A stretch of DNA of 64,000 bases from an uncultured Oscillospiraceae bacterium (lineage in GTDB: Bacteria > Bacillota > Clostridia > Oscillospirales > Ruminococcaceae). The DNA is taken from the NCBI GenBank assembly GCA_910579125.1, contig CAJTTH010000004.1, positions 57,006 to 121,005 on the forward strand. Direction: 5' to 3'. The position numbers and the translations under genes are program-made. A model generated the notes under the pieces. It saw only the letters and a list, made by a program, of their open reading frames with translations, was not told the origin of the DNA and searched no databases. This document shows, piece after piece, positions 53,782-61,975 of this stretch (position 1 is its first letter; each line of letters begins with the position of its first letter).

Positions 53782-54425
53782 CAGCGCGTACCGAAAAGCC
53801 TGTCGCCGCCGTCGCCAATACCGGGAACGATGTACAAGTCCTCGTTGAGCCCGCCGTCGATAGCGCCGCAGATTATCTCGACCTCGGGGTGCGCGTCGTG
53901 GAGCGCCTTTATGCCCTCCGGACAGGTGAGCACGCACATAAACTTTATGTTCTTCGCGCCAGCGTTCTTGACGATATCGACCGTCTTGACCGCCGAAACG
54001 CCCGTCGCGAGCATAAGGTCGAGAATGATGACCTCGCGGTTCGCGATGTCGAACGGCAGCTTGCAGTAGTAATCGGCGGCGGTGTTGCCGTTGAGCTTGT
54101 CGCGGTAAATGCCGACGTGACCTACCTTTGCGGTCGGAACGAGCGCCAGCGCGCCGTCAACCATACCGAGACCCGCGCGCATTATCGGCACGAACGCCAA
54201 CTTGCGTCCGCTGATGATCTTCGCGCTCGCAAGCTCACCAAGCGGCGTCTGTATCTGCACGTCCTTGAGCGGCAGATCGCGCGTCGCCTCGTAGCACATA
54301 AACATCGCGATCTCGTGAACAAGCTCGCGGAAATCCTTTGAACCCGTATTCTTATCACGTATCAGCGAAACCTTGTGCTGCACGAGCGGGTGGTCGCATA
54401 CAATCACATTGTCAAATCTTGCCAT
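53781..54425 (-). CDS. upp: Uracil phosphoribosyltransferase
   Basis: This 214-residue enzyme has the dimer/substrate block VPIMRAGLGMVDG, the PRPP loop ILDLMLATGVSA and the uracil-binding C-terminal IVPGIGDGGDRLFGT. It salvages uracil to UMP. Its ATG directly follows the rpiB stop, and its ribosome site lies inside rpiB. Confidence 0.96.
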   Translation of the reverse strand: MARFDNVIVCDHPLVQHKVSLIRDKNTGSKDFRELVHEIAMFMCYEATRDLPLKDVQIQTPLGELASAKIISGRKLAFVPIMRAGLGMVDGALALVPTAKVGHVGIYRDKLNGNTAADYYCKLPFDIANREVIILDLMLATGVSAVKTVDIVKNAGAKNIKFMCVLTCPEGIKALHDAHPEVEIICGAIDGGLNEDLYIVPGIGDGGDRLFGTR

Positions 54426-54860
54426 TTATTTACCCTCCAGTTTCATCATTTTTTCAACGCGAACGGCGTGCCGTCCGCCATCAAATCCCGTACTCAAAAA
54501 CACGTCGGCGATACCGCACGCCAGACCGCCGCCAACGACACGACCGCCCATACAGAGCACGTTTGCGTCGTTGTGCCGTCTCGTAAACTCCGCCATATAC
54601 TCGTCGGTGCAGAGCGCCGCGCGTATGCCCTTAATCTTGTTTGCGCTCATGGAAATTCCGATGCCCGTTCCGCAGATAAGTATCGCCTTTTCGCACTCGC
54701 CGTTTGTAACTTTTGCACAAACCCTTTCGGCGATGTCAGGGTAGTCCGCAGTCTCGCCGCCGCAGCCGAAGTCGACAAGCTGAACGCCACGTTCCTCAAG
54801 GTGCTTTATAAGCTCGCATTTCAGCGCGTATCCGCCGTGATCCGATCCGATTGCAATCAT
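54426..54860 (-). CDS. rpiB: Ribose-5-phosphate isomerase B
   Basis: This 144-residue enzyme matches the RpiB/LacAB fold: IAIGSDHGGYALK at the start, ILICGTGIGISMSANKIKGIRAA with the active-site Cys, and RRHNDANVLCMGGRVVG. It interconverts ribose-5-phosphate and ribulose-5-phosphate. Pairing with upp is a common Firmicutes arrangement and links pentose phosphate to PRPP use. Confidence 0.95.
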   Translation of the reverse strand: MIAIGSDHGGYALKCELIKHLEERGVQLVDFGCGGETADYPDIAERVCAKVTNGECEKAILICGTGIGISMSANKIKGIRAALCTDEYMAEFTRRHNDANVLCMGGRVVGGGLACGIADVFLSTGFDGGRHAVRVEKMMKLEGK

Positions 54861-54898
54861 AGTCTCTCCTCTTTTACCTTAACTAATTTAAATAATAC

Positions 54899-54917
54899 GC
54901 CGTTTTCCCGCAACGGC
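54899..54917 (-). terminator. Possible weak terminator after the GNAT gene
   Basis: GCCGTT and AACGGC pair around seven bases; the following minus-strand GTATTATTT is only loosely T-rich. Confidence 0.35.
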
Positions 54918-54945
54918 CAACAGCTTATGAAAATTTTGACAAAGC

Positions 54946-55431
54946 CTATTCGTCGATTTCAATCATTCTTTTATACACTCCCGACGAACTTTCATCTATC
55001 ATAACCGCGCCCGCGCATTTCTTATAAAAATCAACGGCGGACTTAGCCGGCCACCCTATAACGGCATAGGCGTAACCAAGCTCCTGCATGGATTCCAAGG
55101 ATTTCAGCAGCAGCGCTTTTCCGATCCCCTTTTTTCTTTCGCTTTCAATCACCGCCATAGGACCGAAAAAATTCCTCGCGGTCGCTTCATAACACGCGAA
55201 ACCGATTATTTTCTTTTCCCTTGTAGCTATATAACAGGTTACGGGATTATTGCAAAAGGCGGCGTTTACTTCGTCGGAATAATCGTCTTTCGCACAGATT
55301 TTGGAGAAATCGATTATCCTGCTCCTGTCGGGAGCCAACGCCTTTTTAATTCTTATTCCATCCTCCAAAAGCTTCTCTTCCAAAGCCGAAGAATTTGGGA
55401 TATTGTATAATTTTACCAGCATATCCGCCAT
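54946..55431 (-). CDS. GNAT-family N-acetyltransferase
   Basis: This 161-residue protein has the GNAT acetyl-CoA loop ERKKGIGKALLLKSLESMQELG near 95-117 and a following AYAVIGWPAKSAVDFYKKCAG block. An N-terminal KLYNIPNSSALEEKLLEDGIRIKKA extension is similar to clostridial GNATs of unknown substrate. It is more AT-rich than its neighbours. It lies 30 bases after tsaB on the same strand. Confidence 0.82.
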   Translation of the reverse strand: MADMLVKLYNIPNSSALEEKLLEDGIRIKKALAPDRSRIIDFSKICAKDDYSDEVNAAFCNNPVTCYIATREKKIIGFACYEATARNFFGPMAVIESERKKGIGKALLLKSLESMQELGYAYAVIGWPAKSAVDFYKKCAGAVMIDESSSGVYKRMIEIDE

Positions 55432-55461
55432 GACATTACCTCCGCAGATACCGTCAAAATC

Positions 55462-56142
55462 TTAATTTGCCTTTTCCCGCGCGAGCCGTTCACGCTCCGC
55501 TTGCGGAAGCCGCAGATAGCTCGGCATAAGCGCCGAAGCCGCAATATCGGGCTTGCCCTCGGCGGCAAGGCACACTCCGCTACCGCGCTGAAACCGCAGC
55601 GTAGGCGGCGCGAGCTCGTACTTTCCGTCGGTGAACGCGCTCATCAGCTCCGCGCCGTCACCCGCGAGAATTACGCGTCCGCCGAGCGCCGAAAGCTCCT
55701 CCGCGAGCGACGCGGCGGCGATCGCCCTGTCGTCGCAAAGGCGTGTTATTCTGCCGTTCTCCGACTTGAACAGCGCGTTGTAGACCTGCTTGCAGCGCGC
55801 GTCCATGCACGCGCAGATAATTCCGTCGATCTGCACAAAATTGAACGCGATTGCCTCCGGCGTCGACACGGCAACGCACGGTTTTTCGTTGCCAAAGCAC
55901 ATTCCCTTAACACAGGAAATGCCGATACGCAGCCCCGTGAACGAGCCGGGACCCGTCGTTATGGCTATTCTATCCACATCAGAGAGCGTTACTTTCGCGC
56001 TCTCCATCATGGACTTCACCATGGGCAGCAGCGTCTCGGAGTGCGTGTGGCGCGTGTTCAGAAACTGCTCAGCAACGATCTTCTCCCCGTCGTACAGGGC
56101 GCAGCCCGCCGTTATCGCGGACGAATCTATTCCCAGAACCAT
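55462..56142 (-). CDS. tsaB: tRNA threonylcarbamoyladenosine biosynthesis protein TsaB
   Basis: From the ATG at 56142 the protein has 226 residues with the ASKHA-fold openings VLGIDSSAITAGCALY and ITTGPGSFTGLRIGISCVKGM. TsaB forms the TsaBDE complex that makes t6A37 on ANN-decoding tRNAs. tsaD is not in the window. It starts five bases after the tsaE stop. Confidence 0.93.
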   Translation of the reverse strand: MVLGIDSSAITAGCALYDGEKIVAEQFLNTRHTHSETLLPMVKSMMESAKVTLSDVDRIAITTGPGSFTGLRIGISCVKGMCFGNEKPCVAVSTPEAIAFNFVQIDGIICACMDARCKQVYNALFKSENGRITRLCDDRAIAAASLAEELSALGGRVILAGDGAELMSAFTDGKYELAPPTLRFQRGSGVCLAAEGKPDIAASALMPSYLRLPQAERERLAREKAN

Positions 56143-56146
56143 AAAA

Positions 56147-56608
56147 TCACCGCCTATCCGATTGTGCATTTTCACTAAAACATTTTCCCGAAACTATAAT
56201 TTTCCGCCCGTTCTCCGAGAGCTTTTCAATACGCACTTTTACAACATTTTCCAGTTCATCCTCCAGCCTGGGAACGTTCTCGCTCCACTCGGCGGCGATT
56301 ATGCCGCCCCTGTCGAGGTAGTCAAAAAACCCGACCGCGTACAGGTCGTCGTAACCCGAAATGCGGTACAGATCGAAGTGGAAGATCGGCACGCGTCCCG
56401 TGTACTCGTGGACGAGCGCGAACGTCGGGCTCGTGACTTCGCTATCCGTGCCGAAAAACTCCGCCAAGCCCTTTGTGAACGCGGTCTTGCCCGCACCCAT
56501 TTCACCCTCGTACAGTATCACGTCGCCGATTTTCAGGCGCTTCGCGGTCTCGACGGCGGCGGCGCGGGTTTCATCTTCGCTGTTTGTTATAAACTCAAGC
56601 GTTCCCAT
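56147..56608 (-). CDS. tsaE: tRNA threonylcarbamoyladenosine biosynthesis ATPase TsaE
   Basis: This 153-residue P-loop protein has Walker A GEMGAGKT at 35-42 and the family DLYRISGYDDLYAVGFFDYLDRGGIIAAEWSEN region in two blocks. It hydrolyses ATP to reset the TsaBD complex. Its start shares a base with the fhs stop, and tsaB follows. Confidence 0.94.
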   Translation of the reverse strand: MGTLEFITNSEDETRAAAVETAKRLKIGDVILYEGEMGAGKTAFTKGLAEFFGTDSEVTSPTFALVHEYTGRVPIFHFDLYRISGYDDLYAVGFFDYLDRGGIIAAEWSENVPRLEDELENVVKVRIEKLSENGRKIIVSGKCFSENAQSDRR

Positions 56609-58287
56609 TAAAACAGACCCGTGATAACGCCGCTGCCGTCAACGTCAATCTGCTCCGCGGCGGGAATTTTAGGCAGCCCCGGCATGGTCATAATGTCACC
56701 CGTGTACGCCACGACAAAGCCCGCACCCGCGCTCGCGCGAACGTCGCTCACGGTTATGGTGAAGTTCTCGGGCTTGCCGAGCTTCGCGGGGTCGTCCGAG
56801 AGCGAGTACTGCGTTTTCGCGACGCAGACGGGAACTCTGTCAAGACCCAGCTCCTCAATCTCCTTGATCGCCTTTTCCGCTTTAGCAGTGTAAACCACGC
56901 CGTCCGCGCGGTATATTTCCTTGGCAATAATTGCCAGCTTTTCCTTTATCGGGAGCTTCTCGTCGTACAGCGGCCTGAAATCACTCTGACAGCCCGAGCA
57001 GCGGTCAATCGTCGAAACCACCGCGTTCGCTAGGTCGACGCCACCCTCGCCCCCCTTTGCGAACACGTCCGAGAACGCGACCTCGATGCCCTTGTTCTCG
57101 CAGTATTCGCGGACGACAGCGATCTCCGCATCGGTGTCCGTGCCGAAGTGATTTATCGCGACAACGACGGGAACGCCGAATTTATGCATATTCTCAATGT
57201 GAACGCCGAGGTTGACAATGCCCTTTTTCAGCGCGTCAACGTTCTCCTTTACAAGCTCGGGCTTGGGAACGCCGCCGTTGTACTTCAGCGCACGGATAGT
57301 CGCCACGAGCACCACGCAGTCGGGTTTCAGCCCCGCGAAGCGGCACTTGATGTCGAAGAACTTCTCCGCGCCGAGGTCGCTGCCGAAGCCCGCCTCGGTT
57401 ATCGTGTAGTCGGAGAGCTTCATCGCGAGCCTTGTCGCGCGCACCGAGTTGCAGCCGTGCGCGATATTCGCGAACGGACCGCCGTGGATTATCGCGGGAT
57501 TGTTCTCAAGCGTCTGCACGAGGTTCGGGTTTATCGCGTCCTTGAGCAGCGCGGTCATCGCACCCACCGCCTTCAGGTCGCGCGCGAACACGGGCTTGTT
57601 GTCGTTCGTGAACGCAACGAGAATATTGCCGAGACGGCGTTTCAGATCCTCCAGATCGTTCGCGAGACAGAGTATCGCCATAATTTCACTCGCGACCGTA
57701 ATCTGAAAGCTGTCCTCTCTCGGAACGCCGTCCATCTTGCCGCCCAGACCGATAACGCAGTTACGCAGCGCGCGGTCGTTCATATCCAGACAGCGCTTCA
57801 GCAATATGCGCTTCACGTTTATGCCCAACGAATTACCCTGTTGGAGATGATTATCGAGCATTGCCGCAAGCAGATTGTTCGCCGCTGTTATCGCGTGCAT
57901 ATCGCCCGTGAAGTGCAGATTTATATCCTCCATGGGAACGACCTGCGAATAGCCGCCGCCCGCAGCTCCGCCCTTAACGCCGAACACAGGACCCAGCGAC
58001 GGCTCACGCAGCGCCAGACACGCCCTCTTCCCTATCCTGTTCATTCCCTCGCAAAGACCTACTGAAGTAGTGGTCTTTCCCTCGCCCGCGGGCGTGGGAT
58101 TTATCGCCGTCACGAGTATCAGCTTGCCGTCCGCGTTGTCCTTGACGCGGTCAAACAACTTCTGGGAGAGCTTCGCCTTGTAGTGCCCGTAAGGCTCGAT
58201 CTCCTCCGCGCTAACGCCGAGCTTCTCGGCGACCTCTCCGATTTTCAGCATTTTCGCCTGCTGTGCAATTTCAATATCAGTCAACAT
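56608..58287 (-). CDS. fhs: Formate-tetrahydrofolate ligase
   Basis: This 559-residue enzyme has the P-loop [10 protein letters not shown] at 65-74 and blocks such as [23 protein letters not shown] and [19 protein letters not shown]. It makes 10-formyl-THF from formate and ATP, feeding purine synthesis and one-carbon flow in anaerobes. GGAGG precedes the ATG. Its leader carries copy 2 of the dispersed element. Confidence 0.96.
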   Translation of the reverse strand: MLTDIEIAQQAKMLKIGEVAEKLGVSAEEIEPYGHYKAKLSQKLFDRVKDNADGKLILVTAINPTPAGEGKTTTSVGLCEGMNRIGKRACLALREPSLGPVFGVKGGAAGGGYSQVVPMEDINLHFTGDMHAITAANNLLAAMLDNHLQQGNSLGINVKRILLKRCLDMNDRALRNCVIGLGGKMDGVPREDSFQITVASEIMAILCLANDLEDLKRRLGNILVAFTNDNKPVFARDLKAVGAMTALLKDAINPNLVQTLENNPAIIHGGPFANIAHGCNSVRATRLAMKLSDYTITEAGFGSDLGAEKFFDIKCRFAGLKPDCVVLVATIRALKYNGGVPKPELVKENVDALKKGIVNLGVHIENMHKFGVPVVVAINHFGTDTDAEIAVVREYCENKGIEVAFSDVFAKGGEGGVDLANAVVSTIDRCSGCQSDFRPLYDEKLPIKEKLAIIAKEIYRADGVVYTAKAEKAIKEIEELGLDRVPVCVAKTQYSLSDDPAKLGKPENFTITVSDVRASAGAGFVVAYTGDIMTMPGLPKIPAAEQIDVDGSGVITGLF

Positions 58288-58307
58288 ATTTCCTCCTTAT
58301 TTAAATG

Positions 58308-58415
58308 GCAAAAGCTCGCACCGGGCGGCTTTTGCCGCCCTAGCCAACGGTAACTCCTCCGCTTCACTTCGTTCCGCTCCGTCGTCACCGTTGCTTGCGA
58401 CTTTTGCCTCTGCGT
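58308..58415 (-). repeat. Dispersed leader element, copy 2 (before fhs)
   Basis: On the minus strand this region reads ACGCAGAGGCAAAAGTCGC (58415-58397), then GGAGGAGTTACC, GTTGGCTAG, a GGGCGGC/GCCGCCC hairpin and CGGTGCGAGCTTTTGC (58360-58308). It matches copy 1 before dapA, with the hairpin arms differing in a compensated way. The element ends 10 bases before the fhs ribosome site. The remaining gap to 58488 contains short TTGCTT/TTTGTTTG repeats and no gene. Confidence 0.75.
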
Positions 58416-58488
58416 CATTATTGCCTTGATTTTTGGCTTGCGTTGCTTTGTTGCTTGTTTTGTTTGTTGCTCTTGGCTGTAACGCGCT

Positions 58489-59364
58489 TTAACCTGCTGT
58501 CGCCTTGATCCACCCCGTTATCCCGTTCGGCAAACGGGGATCGTATGGCGTTCCGTCGTCGTACATAAGGTTCGCCTGAACCTGATTTATCATACAGTGC
58601 TGCCCCATTTCCCAGCCGTAAAACAGCGATGCAACGCCACCGTCGCCGTTTTTGACCCACTCGGGGAAGAAGCACATAAATCCCAATTCTTCCAGTTTTT
58701 GTATTCTCGGCGCGATATCCTTGGCGAAATTGAGCGTTTCATCGTGCTGTCCGAGCGTGAAATACACCGCAATATTATGCCGCGCAATATTCTCCAGCCG
58801 CCCGTCCGTCGGCACATAGTCCGTCGAGATCGGGATTATCCCGTCAAACATCTCAGGGAACTTCTCCGCGAGCTTCCACGTCACCCAGCCGCCGAGCGAG
58901 CCGCCCATCGCGAATACCTTGCCTGTGTGTCCGCCCTCCCGAACGCGCTCCACTATGTCCTTCAGCGGCTTGAAGTATTTCTCGGAGAACGTCTCGGTGA
59001 GCTTGCCGCTCTCGTCCGTTTTCTCGTTTGCGAGCGGCACGACGATGTAAGCCCCGCCCATTGCTGCTTGGTACTCGGGTGACGCAAATTGCTCGCCGCC
59101 GCAGTTGCAGATACAGAATTTGCCGTTCAGCCCGTTTGTCGCTCCGTGAAGCCACAACAGCACGGGATACTTTCCCGACGCGTCCGCGCCGTGCTTTACG
59201 GGATCGTAGACGTAATACGTAATCGCGCCCGTCTCCTCACACGGAAACGCAAACTCGTCAAACAAATCAAAATATTTTCCGCCGACAAAGCTTGGCAGAT
59301 AGCTTATAAACTCGCCCTCGTGGAGCAAGTCCGCCCACTTGGGCACGGGATGATCTTCACTCAT
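58489..59364 (-). CDS. Alpha/beta hydrolase, esterase-like
   Basis: From the ATG at 59364 (GAGGTG upstream) the protein has 291 residues. It shows a PVLLWLHGATNG oxyanion strand-turn, the nucleophile elbow MGGSLGGW and a later FTLGQHDE acid loop, with a late GQHC histidine. It resembles the secreted-esterase/PHB-depolymerase-like hydrolases but has no signal peptide. The substrate is unknown. It starts nine bases after the topoisomerase A stop. Confidence 0.82.
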   Translation of the reverse strand: MSEDHPVPKWADLLHEGEFISYLPSFVGGKYFDLFDEFAFPCEETGAITYYVYDPVKHGADASGKYPVLLWLHGATNGLNGKFCICNCGGEQFASPEYQAAMGGAYIVVPLANEKTDESGKLTETFSEKYFKPLKDIVERVREGGHTGKVFAMGGSLGGWVTWKLAEKFPEMFDGIIPISTDYVPTDGRLENIARHNIAVYFTLGQHDETLNFAKDIAPRIQKLEELGFMCFFPEWVKNGDGGVASLFYGWEMGQHCMINQVQANLMYDDGTPYDPRLPNGITGWIKATAG

Positions 59365-59372
59365 ATCACACC

Positions 59373-61595
59373 TCACATCAGCTTCATCTGGTCGATATCG
59401 TCGTCGGAGACTATTCCGGCAGCCGGTATCGTCTTTATCCTGAACCGCTCGATATCCTCCACGTCAACGTTTTGTGCAATTTGCACAGATACCAGCTCCG
59501 CCTTGGTAAGCCGCATTACCTGAACTCCCTGTGTATCGCGCGTTGACTTCGCAAGCACAAGAGCGGTGTTGAACATTATCACCTTGCCCGCCGACGACTT
59601 CAGAATGAAATCCTCCTCACCATCGACAATGAACATTCCCACCATTTCGGAAAGCTCGGAATACGCGTTCTGGAGCTTTTTGCGCTTGGTCTTTGTGGAA
59701 TATGACAAAAGCGGTATCTTCGCGCACTTGCCGTTCTTAAAGAAAATAACCAGCGTCTCGGTGAATTTCTCTGTGACCGCCATAAACACGGGCACTTCCC
59801 CGTCGTCCATTCCGAGCTTCGCGGGAACGTAATCGCCCATAACGCTTGCCTTTATCTCGGGGAAATCCGCGCACCGCGACTTGTAGCACTGGAATTTATT
59901 GGTAAAGAACAGCAGCTCCGAGTTGCTCGAGACCTCCGCAGAGAATATGATCTCGTCCTGCTCCTTGAGCTTTTGTTCGCCCGACATACGTAGCGACTTG
60001 GGCGTTATCTGCTTGAAGTAGCCCTCACGCGTGAAGAACACGTTCACGGGGTAGCCCTCGGGAAGCTCCTCCTCGATCTCCGCGTCCTCAACGACGTCGT
60101 ACAGGAACATCGTGCGGCGCGGCTGCGCGTACTTTGCGCTCACATCTTTCAGCTCGGCAATTATCACCTTGTCAATCTTCTTCGGGGAGTTCAGTATCTC
60201 CTCCATTTCCGCGATATCGGCGGTGAGTTGATCAGTCTCCTGTGTGCGTTTGAGAATGTACTCGCGGTTGATATGCCGCAGCTTTATCTCGGCAACATAC
60301 TCCGCCTGCGGCTCGTCGATGCCGAAACCCACCATAAGGTTCGGCACGACCTCCGCCTCCTCCTCGGTTTCACGGATAAGCTGTATCGCGTAGTCGATGT
60401 CGAGCAGTATCTTCTTCAAGCCGAGCAGCAAATGCAGCTTCTCCTTTTTCTTGTTGAGGTCGAAGTAAACGCGGCGCTTCACACACTGCCGACGGAACTC
60501 CGTCCACTCGCTGAGTATCTCGTAAACGCCCATAACGCGCGGTGTTCCCGCTATCAGTACGTTAAAGTTGCAGTTGAAGTTGTCCTGTAACGGCGTGAGC
60601 TTGTACAGTTTCTGCATTACCACGTCGGGGTCGTAACCCTTCTTGATATCGAACGCCAGCCGCAAGCCGCTGAGGTCGGTCTCGTCGCGGCAGTCGGAAA
60701 TTTCGCGTATTCTGCCGTCCTTGACAAGCTCGACCACCTTGTCGATTATCGCCTCGACCGTCGTCGTGGGCGGTATCTGCGTCACCTCGATACATCGCGC
60801 GTCCTTGTCGAAACTGTATTTCGCGCGAACCTTGACCGCTCCCAGACCCGTTCTGTAAATCTTTTCCATTTCGGCTTCATCATAAACGATATAACCGCCG
60901 CCCGGGAAGTCGGGTCCTTTGAGCGTTGAAAGCGCGTTGTGGTCGGGGTTCTTGATAAGCGAGATCGCCGTTTCGCAGACCTCGGCAAGATTGAACGAGC
61001 ATATATTGCTCGCCATGGAAACCGCCAAGCCGAAATTGGAGTTCACCAGCACGGACGGAAACCGCACAGGGAACAGCGCGGGCTCGACAGTGGTATTATC
61101 GTAATTCGGGAGCATATCCACCGCGTCCTTGTCGATATCGGCGAACAGCTCCGCGCTTATTCCCTCGAGCTTTGCCTCGGTGTAACGCGCGGCGGCATAC
61201 GCCATATCGCGCGAATACGCCTTCCCGAAATTGCCCTTGCTGTCGACATAAGGGTGCAAAAGCGCTTCGTTTCCGCGCGCAAGACGCACCATAGTTTCGT
61301 ATATTGCCGCGTCGCCGTGCGGATTGAGCTTCATCGTCTGCCCCACGATATTCGCGGATTTGGTTCGCCCGCCGCTCAGCAGACCCATCTTATACATCGT
61401 ATACAACAATTTCCTGTGTGAGGGCTTGAACCCGTCTATCTCGGGGAGCGCTCTCGACACGATTACGCTCATAGCGTACGGCATATAGTTCTCCTCGAGT
61501 GTGGTGACGATATCCGTCTCGACAACCTTTCCCGAGCCCTCTATATAAGCCGAGCCCGTTTTCGGCTCGCTCTTTTTGGGTGTTTTCTTCTTCAA
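59373..61595 (-). CDS. Type IIA DNA topoisomerase subunit A (ParC/GyrA-like, divergent)
   Basis: This 740-residue protein starts at a TTG at 61595 behind AGGAG. The catalytic Tyr is Y138 (AAARYTEAKL). The winged-helix region keeps NPHGDAAIYE; the residues equal to GyrA Ser83 and Asp87 are A96 and E100. The C-terminal propeller lacks a recognisable GyrA box, favouring a topo IV role. It breaks and rejoins DNA together with subunit B encoded upstream. Most Firmicutes also carry standard gyrAB elsewhere, so this is probably a second enzyme. I give no symbol because ParC versus GyrA cannot be decided. Confidence 0.88.
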   Translation of the reverse strand: MKKKTPKKSEPKTGSAYIEGSGKVVETDIVTTLEENYMPYAMSVIVSRALPEIDGFKPSHRKLLYTMYKMGLLSGGRTKSANIVGQTMKLNPHGDAAIYETMVRLARGNEALLHPYVDSKGNFGKAYSRDMAYAAARYTEAKLEGISAELFADIDKDAVDMLPNYDNTTVEPALFPVRFPSVLVNSNFGLAVSMASNICSFNLAEVCETAISLIKNPDHNALSTLKGPDFPGGGYIVYDEAEMEKIYRTGLGAVKVRAKYSFDKDARCIEVTQIPPTTTVEAIIDKVVELVKDGRIREISDCRDETDLSGLRLAFDIKKGYDPDVVMQKLYKLTPLQDNFNCNFNVLIAGTPRVMGVYEILSEWTEFRRQCVKRRVYFDLNKKKEKLHLLLGLKKILLDIDYAIQLIRETEEEAEVVPNLMVGFGIDEPQAEYVAEIKLRHINREYILKRTQETDQLTADIAEMEEILNSPKKIDKVIIAELKDVSAKYAQPRRTMFLYDVVEDAEIEEELPEGYPVNVFFTREGYFKQITPKSLRMSGEQKLKEQDEIIFSAEVSSNSELLFFTNKFQCYKSRCADFPEIKASVMGDYVPAKLGMDDGEVPVFMAVTEKFTETLVIFFKNGKCAKIPLLSYSTKTKRKKLQNAYSELSEMVGMFIVDGEEDFILKSSAGKVIMFNTALVLAKSTRDTQGVQVMRLTKAELVSVQIAQNVDVEDIERFRIKTIPAAGIVSDDDIDQMKLM

Positions 61596-61975
61596 TTTTT
61601 TCTCCTATCTTAAAACGCTCCGCGCACCGGCTCACTCCGTTCGCCTAGCCGAGTTACCTTGCTCCGCCCCGCTAGCTGCGCTCACTCCGCTGCACAAGGC
61701 AACTCGCTTGCACTCCGCTTGGCTGCACATTTTGTTTGTCGCCTTTTCGCTTTACGGCTAAAATGTGCAATGGTCGGTCGCCTTTCGGCTTAACAGCCAT
61801 AGCTGCGCCTTTTGTTTGTCACTCTCGGCTTTATCCCTGTTTGCAGACTTTAATTACACGCCACGCTAAACAGGAGAGCGACACACGGCTTTTGCGTATT
61901 TTGCGGAGCAAAACCGAATTGCCTTTAGGGCAATTCGAGCAAAAATGCTGAAATTTTCGGCAAAGTCGAAAATTA
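61596..61975. repeat. Repeat-rich gap inside the topoisomerase operon, with partial leader element
   Basis: Minus-strand sequence at 61662-61605 has GGCTAG, a hairpin and CCGGTGCGCGG ending in AAGATAGGAG, like the 3' part of the leader elements before dapA and fhs. Further upstream are inverted repeats GCACATTTT/AAAATGTGC, GAATTGCC/GGGCAATTC and TTTTCGGC/GTCGAAAA, and three diverged TTTGTTTGTC-type modules near 61733, 61774 and 61818. No ORF with a ribosome site is seen. Confidence 0.6.

Noticed and set aside
54375..55004. 209-codon plus-strand frame over rpiB and the GNAT gene
   Set aside because: It is antisense to two clearly recognised genes and lacks any domain.
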